The notes below the pieces were generated by a model that did no database searches, had not been told where the DNA came from, and saw only the letters and a program-made list of their open reading frames with translations. DNA of 34,098 nt from Bacteroidales bacterium. GTDB taxonomy: Bacteria; Bacteroidota; Bacteroidia; Bacteroidales; UBA6680. A program made the translations under genes and the position numbers. This document shows positions 8,021 to 15,808 of this stretch, in pieces (within the stretch, counting starts at the first letter, position 1; each line of letters starts with the position of its first letter). Where the stretch lies: NCBI GenBank assembly GCA_016926405.1, contig JAFGOQ010000179.1, positions 1-34,098 on the forward strand. Reading direction: 5' to 3'.

Positions 8021-9280
8021 ATGATTTTAGCAGCTACAGCTTCAACAGTTATCCTTTCGGGTGTTGCCGTTTTCCTTACGGTGACTCTTGTACTGGTTTC
8101 TGTTTTATTATATGCAAAAAAGAAACTTACCCCATCGGGTGAAGTTAAAGTAAATATCAACAACGAGAAAGAACTTGTTGTTGAACCAGGATCGACACTA
8201 TTAAACACAATGTCGGAAAACGGAATTTTCCTTCCATCGGCTTGTGGTGGTGGTGGTACATGTGGTATGTGTAAATGTCAGGTTGAAGAAGGAGGCGGAT
8301 CAATTCTTCCTACAGAAACTGGTTTCTTTACACGTAAAGAGCAACAAGACAAATGGCGCTTAGGTTGTCAGGTTAAGGTTCGCGAAGACATGAAGGTTCA
8401 TGTTCCTGAAGAGGTTATGGGTATTAAAAAATGGGAGTGCGAAGTTGTTTCGAACAACAACGTGGCTACATTTATTAAAGAGTTTGTTGTTAAACTACCA
8501 GAGGGCGAAACTCTTGATTTCCGCTCGGGTGGTTATATTCAGATTGATGTACCTAAGTGCGAAGTTGATTTCTCGAAAGATATTGATATTGAAACTGAGT
8601 ATCGCGAAGATTGGGATAAGTTTAACATGTGGCAATTTAAAATGAAGAACCCAGAAGAAACTTACCGTGCATACTCAATGGCTAACCACCCTGCAGAGGG
8701 TAATATTGTTATGCTTAACATTCGTATTGCTACTCCACCTTGGGATAGAGCCAAAAATGGTTTTATGAATGTTAATCCTGGTATCTGTTCGTCGTACATT
8801 TTCTCGCGTAAACCAGGCGATAAAGTAACTGTTTCGGGTCCTTACGGTGAGTTCTTTATTAAAGATACTAAACGCGAAATGATGTTTATTGGTGGTGGTG
8901 CTGGTATGGCTCCTATGCGTTCGCATATCTTCGACCAATTTCTTACTCAACACACCGACCGTAAAGCTACTTTCTGGTATGGTGCAAGAAGTAAGCGCGA
9001 AGTATTTTACGAAGATCACTTCCAAAAAATTCAAGACGAAAATCCTAACTTCTCGTTCGAGATTGCTCTTTCGGAACCTCTACCAGAAGATAACTGGACT
9101 GGTAAAACAGGATTTATTCACAATGTTATTTATGAAGAGTATTTGAAAAATCACCCAGAGCCAGAAGATATTGAATACTATCTTTGTGGACCTCCTGTGA
9201 TGAACGATGCAATTCAGAAAATGCTTTGGGATCTTGGTGTACCAGACGAAATGATTATGTTTGACGACTTCGGTAGTTAA
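8021..9280 (+). CDS. nqrF: Na+-translocating NADH:quinone reductase subunit F
   Basis: NqrF is the electron-input subunit: it oxidises NADH through FAD and a 2Fe-2S cluster. The 419-residue protein has, in order, one N-terminal membrane helix (about 8-31), a ferredoxin domain with cluster cysteines C75, C81, C84 and C116 in SACGGGGTCGMCKC and LGCQ, an FAD-binding domain with RAYSMAN, and an NADH-binding domain with IGGGAGMAPMRSH and YYLCGPPVMNDA. It ends in MFDDFGS, a family-typical tail. It is the last gene of the nqr operon, and a strong hairpin terminator begins about 20 bases after its stop. Confidence 0.98.
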   Translation: MILAATASTVILSGVAVFLTVTLVLVSVLLYAKKKLTPSGEVKVNINNEKELVVEPGSTLLNTMSENGIFLPSACGGGGTCGMCKCQVEEGGGSILPTETGFFTRKEQQDKWRLGCQVKVREDMKVHVPEEVMGIKKWECEVVSNNNVATFIKEFVVKLPEGETLDFRSGGYIQIDVPKCEVDFSKDIDIETEYREDWDKFNMWQFKMKNPEETYRAYSMANHPAEGNIVMLNIRIATPPWDRAKNGFMNVNPGICSSYIFSRKPGDKVTVSGPYGEFFIKDTKREMMFIGGGAGMAPMRSHIFDQFLTQHTDRKATFWYGARSKREVFYEDHFQKIQDENPNFSFEIALSEPLPEDNWTGKTGFIHNVIYEEYLKNHPEPEDIEYYLCGPPVMNDAIQKMLWDLGVPDEMIMFDDFGS

Positions 9281-9300
9281 TCTATATTTTAAAATATTGC

Positions 9301-9338
9301 AAAACAGCCCGCGATTTAAATCGTGGGCTGTTTTTTTT
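9301..9338 (+). terminator. Rho-independent terminator of the nqr operon
   Basis: AAAACAGCCC GCGATTT pairs with AAATCGT GGGCTGTTTT (one G-T pair), followed by a run of eight T residues. It lies 20 bases after the nqrF stop. The stem is long and GC-rich for this genome, so strong termination is expected. Confidence 0.92.
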
Positions 9339-9410
9339 AATAAGTACGAATTAAAAGTTAAAACAAATAACAATCAGTACAAATGCAGTTTAATAAGACT
9401 CTAAGAAAAG

Positions 9411-9540
9411 CCACGTTAGGTTTTGGTTAAAACCACATTAGGTTTTGGTTGAAACCACGTTACGTTTTAGTTGAAACCACGTTAGGTTTTGATTGAAACC
9501 ACGTTACGTTTTAGTGAAAACCACGTTACGTTTTGAGAAA
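9411..9540. repeat. 22-bp tandem repeat array, six units
   Basis: Five full 22-base units start at 9411, 9433, 9455, 9477 and 9499, and a shortened sixth starts at 9521. The consensus is CCACGTTASGTTTTRGTTGAAA. Two sub-types can be seen: A, with ttaGGttttG (units 1, 2, 4), and B, with ttaCGttttA (units 3, 5; unit 6 is B-like at the first site). The unit length is not a multiple of three and no ORF crosses it, so it is not coding. There is no unique spacer between units, so it is not CRISPR. AAACC/GGTTT segments at the unit junctions give weak dyads. Confidence 0.9.
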
Positions 9541-9752
9541 TACACAAGAGAAAATTTAAACTAGAAACTATGTTTTAATAAAGCTGTAGTTATCAATTAT
9601 TAAAATGTAATGTTGCCTTTTGAAATAATATAATAAAGTAGAGGTTTACACATACAATGAATTTATTAGTATGCATAACCAAAGCATATTGAAATTACAG
9701 TGCAATAAAAAACATATTGTGTCTACACTATAATATACGTAATTGCACCTGA

Positions 9753-9770
9753 AGCATTTTGGGAAATGCT
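9753..9770 (-). other. Short hairpin downstream of the orphan exported protein gene
   Basis: AGCATTT and AAATGCT form a perfect 7-bp stem around TGGG, 37 bases past the stop codon of the minus-strand gene. No T-run follows on the minus strand, so it is at best a weak terminator or an RNA 3'-end structure. Confidence 0.3.
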
Positions 9771-9806
9771 ATTGCGAGGAGTATAAAGTTTATAACTTTT
9801 GAGAAA

Positions 9807-10946
9807 CTATCGTATTAAACAAATGGCTGAATTGGTAAAGGCTCCCTTAAAAGTAACACCTGTTTCAATAATCATATTGCCTTTCGATAGATATTGAATA
9901 TATATCGATCCTTCGGTAAATTGGTATTCGTACACATTTCCATCAGCAGTTACCTGATTAAATTTACGGTTAATAAAACCGCTATCTTGTGGTTGAAATG
10001 TTAATACTTTAGAATCGAAATTTGTACCAATATTACCAATAGAGAAAGCTCCTAGGCTTGGATTAATATTATCGTAAACCAAACTAACGGCCTGCGATTC
10101 GGCAAAAATTTTGTCGTCGAAATCAGCAATAACCCATGTTCCCTGTGCTGTTCCTATTACATCGTATTCTATTGTCCCTCCAATAGGTTGAGTTGTTCTA
10201 AACAGAGAACCATCCCAATTACCTACTTTCGCCTCTATCGCTTTTCTAATATCGGCAGAAAAATAGTTTAATGGATTAACAGCTGTAACCATATAGCTCC
10301 ATCTGCTAGAGTTAGCAAAATTAAGCTTACTATTATTATCATCCATACCAAAATCAATAGTACCATAATACGATACCGATCCTATAAGTTCGCCTGCATC
10401 CATCTTATAAAACACATTGTAGGTACATGTAGTTAAACTCTCGGTAGTAGTGCTATAAGAATCGCAATTGGTTGATAATTCGTTAGCAATTAAATTCTTT
10501 AAAGCAGGCGATAAATTGGTTACATGCCCAAAATAGCCAGTAATATTTTTGCAAATAGCAAACTCAACACAATAATCGTACTCGTACTCTCTATCTTCAT
10601 ATTTAGTTTCCGATATTTTGGTTACCCATATTTTTCCAGTAGAATATAATAAAGCCCTAAAATTAGGATCGATATTATCAGAAATAGTGCCGGTGTACCA
10701 GTATTGATGTCGTGTAGGCAAGGTATGAGCAGGAGGATTTAATTGCCCTAAAGGAACTATTCCACTAATACGATCTAACCCAATAGGACTAACTGTAAAT
10801 GCAGTATACGATGTACTTAAACTATCAATCTGATTTTTATTCTTTTCGCAATTTGATATAATTATTAACACAAAAAGAATACCTGGAAGAAAGAAAAACC
10901 AAAGAACAACATTACTTCTTTTCATACATCTATAATTTTTTTTCAT
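9807..10946 (-). CDS. Orphan exported or membrane-anchored protein of unknown function
   Basis: I do not recognise a named family. The 379-residue product has a basic start, a long hydrophobic stretch (about residues 14-31, VVLWFFFLPGILFVLIIIS) and then NCEKNKNQ. Cysteine after the hydrophobic core suggests a lipoprotein, but asparagine at the -1 position is not the usual Gly/Ala/Ser, so a plain membrane anchor is also possible. The remainder lacks further membrane helices and looks beta-rich. A distinctive part is GTIEYDVIGTAQGTWVIADFDD followed by SLVYDNINPSLGAFSIG. Four cysteines (in FAICKN, STNCDS, TTCTYN and AICLIR) could form disulphides. An inner start at codon 8 (MKRSNVV) would make a more normal signal peptide. 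The gene stands alone between a non-coding repeat region and the rodA operon end, with a palindrome about 140 bases upstream. Confidence 0.75.
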   Translation of the reverse strand: MKKNYRCMKRSNVVLWFFFLPGILFVLIIISNCEKNKNQIDSLSTSYTAFTVSPIGLDRISGIVPLGQLNPPAHTLPTRHQYWYTGTISDNIDPNFRALLYSTGKIWVTKISETKYEDREYEYDYCVEFAICKNITGYFGHVTNLSPALKNLIANELSTNCDSYSTTTESLTTCTYNVFYKMDAGELIGSVSYYGTIDFGMDDNNSKLNFANSSRWSYMVTAVNPLNYFSADIRKAIEAKVGNWDGSLFRTTQPIGGTIEYDVIGTAQGTWVIADFDDKIFAESQAVSLVYDNINPSLGAFSIGNIGTNFDSKVLTFQPQDSGFINRKFNQVTADGNVYEYQFTEGSIYIQYLSKGNMIIETGVTFKGAFTNSAICLIR

Positions 10947-11085
10947 TTGTGGTATGAAACTCGCATTTAATAGTTATTGACTTCGTAGATATATCGATTA
11001 TACTGCGTGTGAAAACATTTCTCATGCTTCGTTTCAAATAGCAAATTTTTGTATATAATTTACCCCGAAAAAAAACACTATTCAA

Positions 11086-11107
11086 TGTAAACACTGTACT
11101 ATTTACA
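11086..11107. promoter_or_regulatory. Imperfect 22-bp palindrome upstream of the orphan gene
   Basis: TGTAAACACTG and TACTATTTACA match as inverted arms at 8 of 11 positions, with outer TGTAAA/TTTACA perfect. It lies 140 bases before the start codon of the orphan exported protein and beyond the rodA terminator. The layout (TGTAAA-N10-TTTACA) resembles a dimeric regulator site. No consensus promoter was found next to it. Confidence 0.35.
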
Positions 11108-11169
11108 CCTTATTATCGTTTAAAAAGAGGTTGTGCTGAAGAAGTATTTAAAATACTAAAGCTATATAA

Positions 11170-11206
11170 ATTAATAGCGCACGGTTTTAAACCATGCGCT
11201 ATTAAT
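11170..11206 (-). terminator. Probable terminator of the purH-mre-rodA operon
   Basis: ATTAATAGCGCA pairs perfectly with TGCGCTATTAAT. Inside, after one mismatch, GGTTT pairs with AAACC. The hairpin starts 18 bases after the rodA stop and is followed on the minus strand by a short T/A-rich tract (TTTATATA). The T-run is weak, but position and stem strength favour a terminator. Confidence 0.7.
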
Positions 11207-11224
11207 TATATTATAAGAAAAAGT

Positions 11225-12649
11225 CTAGTTAATAAGCTCAAATCGGTGAGCATCCATATTTAAAAGAATAAATATAAAAATGGTAAACACCCACAACGAC
11301 GATCCACCATAACTAAAAAATGGCAATGGAATACCAATAACAGGTAAAATACCTATTGTCATACCAATATTAATAGTGAAGTGAAATAAGAAAATAGCAA
11401 ACACCCCATAAGCATATACTCTAGCATAAGTGCTGCGTTGCCGTTCGGCAATTTGAATAATTTTTATTAGTAGTCCAACAAACAAAAAAATAACAAAAAG
11501 CGAACCTAAGAAACCCCACTCCTCGCCCACAGTACAGAAAATAAAATCGGTACTCTGTTCGGGAACAAAATTAAACTTTGTTTGTGTTCCTTTTAAAAAG
11601 CCTTTGCCCGCAAAACCACCCGAACCAATAGCAATTTTACTCTGGTTAACATTGTAACCCCATCCTTGCAAATCTGATTCAATACCCAAAAGATCGTTAA
11701 TTCTTTTACGATGATGTTGCTCTAAAACCTCATTAAAAACATAATCAACAGAATAATTAACACCAACCGCCCCCCAGAATATAAGTACTATCCACAAAGC
11801 AGCTTTAACCTTTTTGCGCAGAAAGGCATAAAGATAAAAAGGTGTAAAAAGAGCAACAGGGATAGTTATTAACAAATAACTATTGTATCCTAACTTTAAA
11901 TAATGGTTTACAGCCACAAGTATAGCAGCCGATAAAACAATTAATATTGAATAATTAATAGCCTTCTTCTTATGAAAAGCCATTTTAATAAAAACAAGCA
12001 GAAACGAAGTAACAAGAAATATTATTACATAAATAGGCGCAAATAAAAGCGATGCAATAAACAAAGCTATTGTAAGTACACCTATAACCAGCACCCAACC
12101 TGTTAATCCTTCGCGGTAAAAAACCAAAACAAACGAGCTATATACCAATGCCGATCCTGTATCGTTTTGTAATAGGATTAACATCATAGGAATAACTAAA
12201 ATTATTCCGAGATGAATTAAATTCTTAAACTTATGAATAATAAAATTTGGTTTACTTAGAACCCTGGCAACCATTAAGGTGGTAGCCAGTTTAGCAAATT
12301 CAGATGGCTGCAACCTAATACTACCAATCTCAAACCACGAACGAGCACCATTAACCTCTTTACCAAACAACAGCACTGCAGCAAGCAATAGCATCATTCC
12401 GGCATATATTAAAACCGAGGTTATCGAGAAAAACCGATAATCGATAAGCAGAATAACAAAGCCAATAACAAAAGCAGCAATAATCCAAATCATTTGCTTA
12501 CCATACTTTTGCGACACATCAAATATACTATGATGACTATCGTCGTACACCGCAGCATAAATATTTATCCAGCCTGCAAAAACAAGCAACAAATAGATTA
12601 AAACTACAAGCCAATCAATCTTAGCAAAGATATTACTGTTCCTTCTCAC
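11225..12649 (-). CDS. rodA: Rod-shape SEDS peptidoglycan polymerase RodA
   Basis: RodA polymerises lipid II into glycan strands for side-wall growth, in complex with PBP2. SEDS hallmarks include GARSWFEIGSIRLQPSEFAKLA (about 101-122), LLQNDTGSALVY, QSKIAIGSGGFAGKGFLKGTQTKFNFVPEQSTDFIF (about 336-371) and PVIGIPLPFFSYGGSS. At 474 residues it is about 100 longer than the E. coli protein. The excess is a hydrophobic stretch of several extra membrane segments around residues 185-300. The start is a GTG at 12649 that overlaps the end of mrdA by 17 bases, which suggests translational coupling. No later ATG would keep the conserved RRNSNIFAKIDW start. It is the last gene of the operon. Confidence 0.96.
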   Translation of the reverse strand: MRRNSNIFAKIDWLVVLIYLLLVFAGWINIYAAVYDDSHHSIFDVSQKYGKQMIWIIAAFVIGFVILLIDYRFFSITSVLIYAGMMLLLAAVLLFGKEVNGARSWFEIGSIRLQPSEFAKLATTLMVARVLSKPNFIIHKFKNLIHLGIILVIPMMLILLQNDTGSALVYSSFVLVFYREGLTGWVLVIGVLTIALFIASLLFAPIYVIIFLVTSFLLVFIKMAFHKKKAINYSILIVLSAAILVAVNHYLKLGYNSYLLITIPVALFTPFYLYAFLRKKVKAALWIVLIFWGAVGVNYSVDYVFNEVLEQHHRKRINDLLGIESDLQGWGYNVNQSKIAIGSGGFAGKGFLKGTQTKFNFVPEQSTDFIFCTVGEEWGFLGSLFVIFLFVGLLIKIIQIAERQRSTYARVYAYGVFAIFLFHFTINIGMTIGILPVIGIPLPFFSYGGSSLWVFTIFIFILLNMDAHRFELIN

Positions 12650-14468
12650 CTCTATCTAGTAAATTTTTGTTAACAACTCTCTCTTCAAGACTTTTTCGCT
12701 TAACCGTATCGGTAAGAAATTTTTCTGCCATTAAACTAGCAATTGGTGCAGCCCATGTCGATCCATAACCAGCATTCTCAACAATAACAGCAATAGCAAT
12801 TTTAGGATTTGTTAAAGGTGCAAAACCAACAAAAATAGAGTGGTTTTCGCCATGTGGGTTCTGTGCTGTACCAGTTTTTCCATTAAAATCGATACCATTT
12901 ATTTGAGCAATAGAAGCTGTTCCACCATTGCCCCATCCTCCATTAACAGCAAGGTACATACCCTTAATAACATCTTCAAAATATGCCGAATCAATAGTAG
13001 TGTACTTTCGCTCTTTAAATCTATCTATAGGACCATTACCATCAATATCTTTAATAATATGAGGTGTATAATAAAAGCCGCGGTTAGCAATTGCCGCAGT
13101 ATAATTAGCCAATTGCAAAGGAGTAATTGCTATCTCGCCCTGACCAATAGACAACGAAAGTAAGGTTAAAGCATTCCAGCTTCCGTTATAAATTCGGTTA
13201 TAACTTTCTACCGAAGGTAAAATACCCTTTAGCTCACTCTCTAAATCGGTACCTAAGTGTGTTCCAAAACCAAAAGAGTGAACATGCTTTAACCAACGAG
13301 TTAAGGCCGAATCGGGATTAGCAAACCCAGGCTTCTCCATAAAATTGCGAAACACATGACAGAAGTATGCATTACACGACATTTGTAAAGCCTCGGCCAA
13401 ATCTAAACTAGGTCGATGATGATGACATGCAATGGGCCGTGCCTTCGAAAAATATCCCCCATAACAACTATAGTGTTGCGATGGCGTTAAAACTTTTTCT
13501 TGAAGACCTATTAATCCAGTAAGCATTTTAAAAGTCGATCCTGGAGGATACTGAGCCATTGTAGCTCTGTTGAAAAGAGGTTTTAAAGGATCGCGTATTA
13601 AAATAGGATAATTTTCCGATCGTAACCTACCAACCATATCGGAAGGCGAATATGTAGGAGCAGTAACCAAAGCAAGTATTTCGCCCGATGATGGCTCAAT
13701 AGCAACAATACTACCAATTTTATCTTTTAAAAGTAACTCGCCATACTGTTGTAACTCAATATCTATCGACGAAACTAAATTACCACCAATTTGAGGAATA
13801 GTATCGTACTTACCATTTGCGTAACTCCCCTTTTTCCGGTTATGAACGTCGATTAAATTAAACTGAACTCCTTTCTTTCCTCTTAAAACCTCTTCGTACG
13901 ATCGTTCTATACCCGAAAATCCAATATAATCGCCCGATTTATAATAATTATCTCTTTTAACAATTCTGTCGGGCACTTCACTAACATAACCTAACACATT
14001 TGCTGCAACGTTGTATGGATATTTACGTAAAGTACGAGCCTGAACAAAAAAACCTGGATATTTATATAGTTTCTCTTGCAAAACAGCATAAACTGTATCC
14101 GGAATCTGATGAACAATTTTGTAACTCTTAAACATCGAGTGTCGGCGAGCTTTAGAAATCTGCTTTCGCAAAAAAGGAATATCAATACCTATTGTTTGAC
14201 AAAGTTCAACAGTATCGAATTGCGATACCTGACGTGGCACAATCATTAAATCGTAAACAGCCATGTTATGAACAATTAGCTCACCATTGCGATCGAAAAC
14301 CAAACCACGAGCCGAAAACTGTTCTTCTCTACGAATAGAATTTTTTTCTGAATTAAGCTTGTAAGTAGAATCAACTACTTGAACCCAAAATAACCGGCTC
14401 AAATAAACAATGCCAATAATAATAGCTATTGCTCCTATTACAAATTTTCTGTTTGAATACTTCTGCAC
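12633..14468 (-). CDS. mrdA: Penicillin-binding protein 2, elongation transpeptidase
   Basis: This class B PBP cross-links side-wall peptidoglycan with RodA. It has an N-terminal membrane helix (about 9-30), a pedestal/dimerisation domain (RGLVFDRNGELIVHN, then GIERSYEEVLRGKKG) and a C-terminal transpeptidase domain. All three catalytic motifs are present: S311-T-F-K, S364-C-N and K531-T-G-T. A cysteine/histidine-rich segment, CYGGYF to ACHHHRP (335-352), precedes the SCN motif and could bind metal. The 611-residue length suits the family. It lies 6 bases after mreD and overlaps rodA, in the standard mreBCD-mrdA-rodA order. Confidence 0.97.
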   Translation of the reverse strand: MQKYSNRKFVIGAIAIIIGIVYLSRLFWVQVVDSTYKLNSEKNSIRREEQFSARGLVFDRNGELIVHNMAVYDLMIVPRQVSQFDTVELCQTIGIDIPFLRKQISKARRHSMFKSYKIVHQIPDTVYAVLQEKLYKYPGFFVQARTLRKYPYNVAANVLGYVSEVPDRIVKRDNYYKSGDYIGFSGIERSYEEVLRGKKGVQFNLIDVHNRKKGSYANGKYDTIPQIGGNLVSSIDIELQQYGELLLKDKIGSIVAIEPSSGEILALVTAPTYSPSDMVGRLRSENYPILIRDPLKPLFNRATMAQYPPGSTFKMLTGLIGLQEKVLTPSQHYSCYGGYFSKARPIACHHHRPSLDLAEALQMSCNAYFCHVFRNFMEKPGFANPDSALTRWLKHVHSFGFGTHLGTDLESELKGILPSVESYNRIYNGSWNALTLLSLSIGQGEIAITPLQLANYTAAIANRGFYYTPHIIKDIDGNGPIDRFKERKYTTIDSAYFEDVIKGMYLAVNGGWGNGGTASIAQINGIDFNGKTGTAQNPHGENHSIFVGFAPLTNPKIAIAVIVENAGYGSTWAAPIASLMAEKFLTDTVKRKSLEERVVNKNLLDRGEKEQ

Positions 14469-14474
14469 AGCAAT

Positions 14475-14987
14475 CTATTTTTTTGATTTAAAAAACAACA
14501 ACTGAACAGCAAGAAGCAGAATCATTGTAAATATAGTACTCAATATTATTCTTAAAGTAGTGGTGAAAAAGAAATCGAATCGACCTATCTCAATAAAAAA
14601 TAAAAATGCGTGATGAATAAAAGTCAATGTCAACGCATATTTAATAAACCACTTTGCTCCGTAATAACCAATAGTAGGTATTGACTGAGGAATATAACCT
14701 TCGCGCGGAGCAAATATTTTTAGCACATATGGACGAGCAAAAGCCATAAAAACAGAAGCCGAAGCATGCATTCCAGGCGTTCCGCTAAATAAATCGATTG
14801 AAATACCCAACAAAAAAGCTAAAAGCAACAACCAACTATTTAATATTTCGAAAGGCAATAAAAGAATAAATAAAATGTACAAGTAAGGGTTTAAAAAACC
14901 ACTAAACTGCACTTGATTTAGCAGAAAAATCTGTACAAAAACAACAGATATAAACAGAATAATATATTTGGGAAGATATTTAATCAT
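14475..14987 (-). CDS. mreD: Rod-shape-determining membrane protein MreD
   Basis: MreD is a small integral membrane partner of MreC in the elongasome. The 170-residue product is mostly hydrophobic, with about five membrane segments. It carries a GISIDLFSGTPGMHASASVFMAFARPYVL stretch that matches the MreD pattern of a short acidic/glycine loop in mid-protein. Sequence conservation in this family is low, and position adds much of the support: its ATG overlaps the mreC stop in an ATGA junction, and mrdA follows 6 bases later. Confidence 0.92.
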   Translation of the reverse strand: MIKYLPKYIILFISVVFVQIFLLNQVQFSGFLNPYLYILFILLLPFEILNSWLLLLAFLLGISIDLFSGTPGMHASASVFMAFARPYVLKIFAPREGYIPQSIPTIGYYGAKWFIKYALTLTFIHHAFLFFIEIGRFDFFFTTTLRIILSTIFTMILLLAVQLLFFKSKK

Positions 14988-15799
14988 TTTTCGGTCTCCT
15001 CCATTAATGAAGAAATTTCTTGACTATGTAAGTTTTTTACTACTTGAACATGAAAAAGCGAACGAAACTCTGTAAAAAGATCAACTTTAACTTGAAAAAA
15101 CATTCCGTCTTTTACAACATAATCTTTAATAGTTCCAATTTGAACACCATCGGGAAAAATAGACGAATACCCACTTGTAACAATAGTATCGCCTTTGTTA
15201 AGTTTTAAATGAATAGGTATGTCTTTCAAAACAGCCTCATCTTCGTCGTTTCCTTCCCAAGTGAGAGTACCGTAGTAGTTGTTTTTACTAATTTTTGCGC
15301 TAATATGCACATCGGTATTTAGTAAAGACAAAACTCGACAATGGTTTTTAGTAACACTATTAATAATACCAACAATTTTCTTTCCTGCCACAACTCCCAT
15401 ATCGGGCTCAACACCATCGTTTGAACCAACATTTAAAATTAAATAGTTATGACGCGATGATACATTGTTATATACAACACGAGAATTTAGATACACAAAA
15501 CTTGAATCTTTAGAGGTTTCAATATCTCTATCCTCAATTTTATTAGTAAGTATATCAATTTGGTTATTCAAATTGGCCAATTCTTTCGAAAGCATATCAT
15601 TTTCAACTTCCAAATAAAGATATTCGTTCCAATCACTTGTCATGGAATGAATATTACCAGCCACTTCGTTAGCTATAAAATTATATGTGGTGCGATGATA
15701 AAAATTATATCGCACCAACATATTAAAAGCTATCACTTCCAGAAAGATAAATAACAGAAAGTGGAAATTTTTTACAAAAAGATGTATAAGTTTCTTCAT
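14984..15799 (-). CDS. mreC: Rod-shape-determining protein MreC
   Basis: MreC is a periplasmic scaffold that links MreB/MreD to PBP2 and activates it. The 271-residue protein has a membrane helix near residues 13-30, a coiled-coil (about 60-95, ENDMLSKELANLNNQIDILTNKIED), and the C-terminal double beta-barrel. There, NYLILNVGSNDGVEPDMGVVAGKKIVGIINSV and GDTIVTSGYSSIFPDGVQIGTI are typical. Start and length fit the family. It follows mreB by 9 bases and overlaps mreD by 4 bases (ATGA). Confidence 0.97.
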   Translation of the reverse strand: MKKLIHLFVKNFHFLLFIFLEVIAFNMLVRYNFYHRTTYNFIANEVAGNIHSMTSDWNEYLYLEVENDMLSKELANLNNQIDILTNKIEDRDIETSKDSSFVYLNSRVVYNNVSSRHNYLILNVGSNDGVEPDMGVVAGKKIVGIINSVTKNHCRVLSLLNTDVHISAKISKNNYYGTLTWEGNDEDEAVLKDIPIHLKLNKGDTIVTSGYSSIFPDGVQIGTIKDYVVKDGMFFQVKVDLFTEFRSLFHVQVVKNLHSQEISSLMEETEK

Positions 15800-15808
15800 T
15801 CAGAAATA

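Larger units (their letters stand above)
9339..9806. other. 468-bp non-coding region between nqrF and the orphan exported protein
   Basis: No ORF with coding character is seen on either strand. The region is AT-rich and holds the 22-bp tandem array (9411-9540), a short hairpin at 9753-9770, and a stretch at about 9770-9785 (ATTGCGAGGAGTATAA). From memory that stretch resembles the start of dispersed 'CATTGCGAGGAG' intergenic repeats. The part from 9541 to 9750 shows nothing that I can name. Confidence 0.6.

Noticed and set aside
8675-9373. Minus-strand ORFs (119 and 97 residues) antisense to nqrF
   Set aside because: They are shadows of nqrF and the terminator, without a plausible start context or domain.
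9411-9540. CRISPR array
   Set aside because: Units abut with no unique spacers, the period is only 22 bp, and no cas gene is present.
9531-9806. Repeated TTTTGAGAAA at 9531-9540 and 9797-9806 as target-site duplication of an insertion
   Set aside because: A ten-base AT-rich match is expected by chance in this region, and the enclosed 256 bp has no terminal inverted repeats or transposase.
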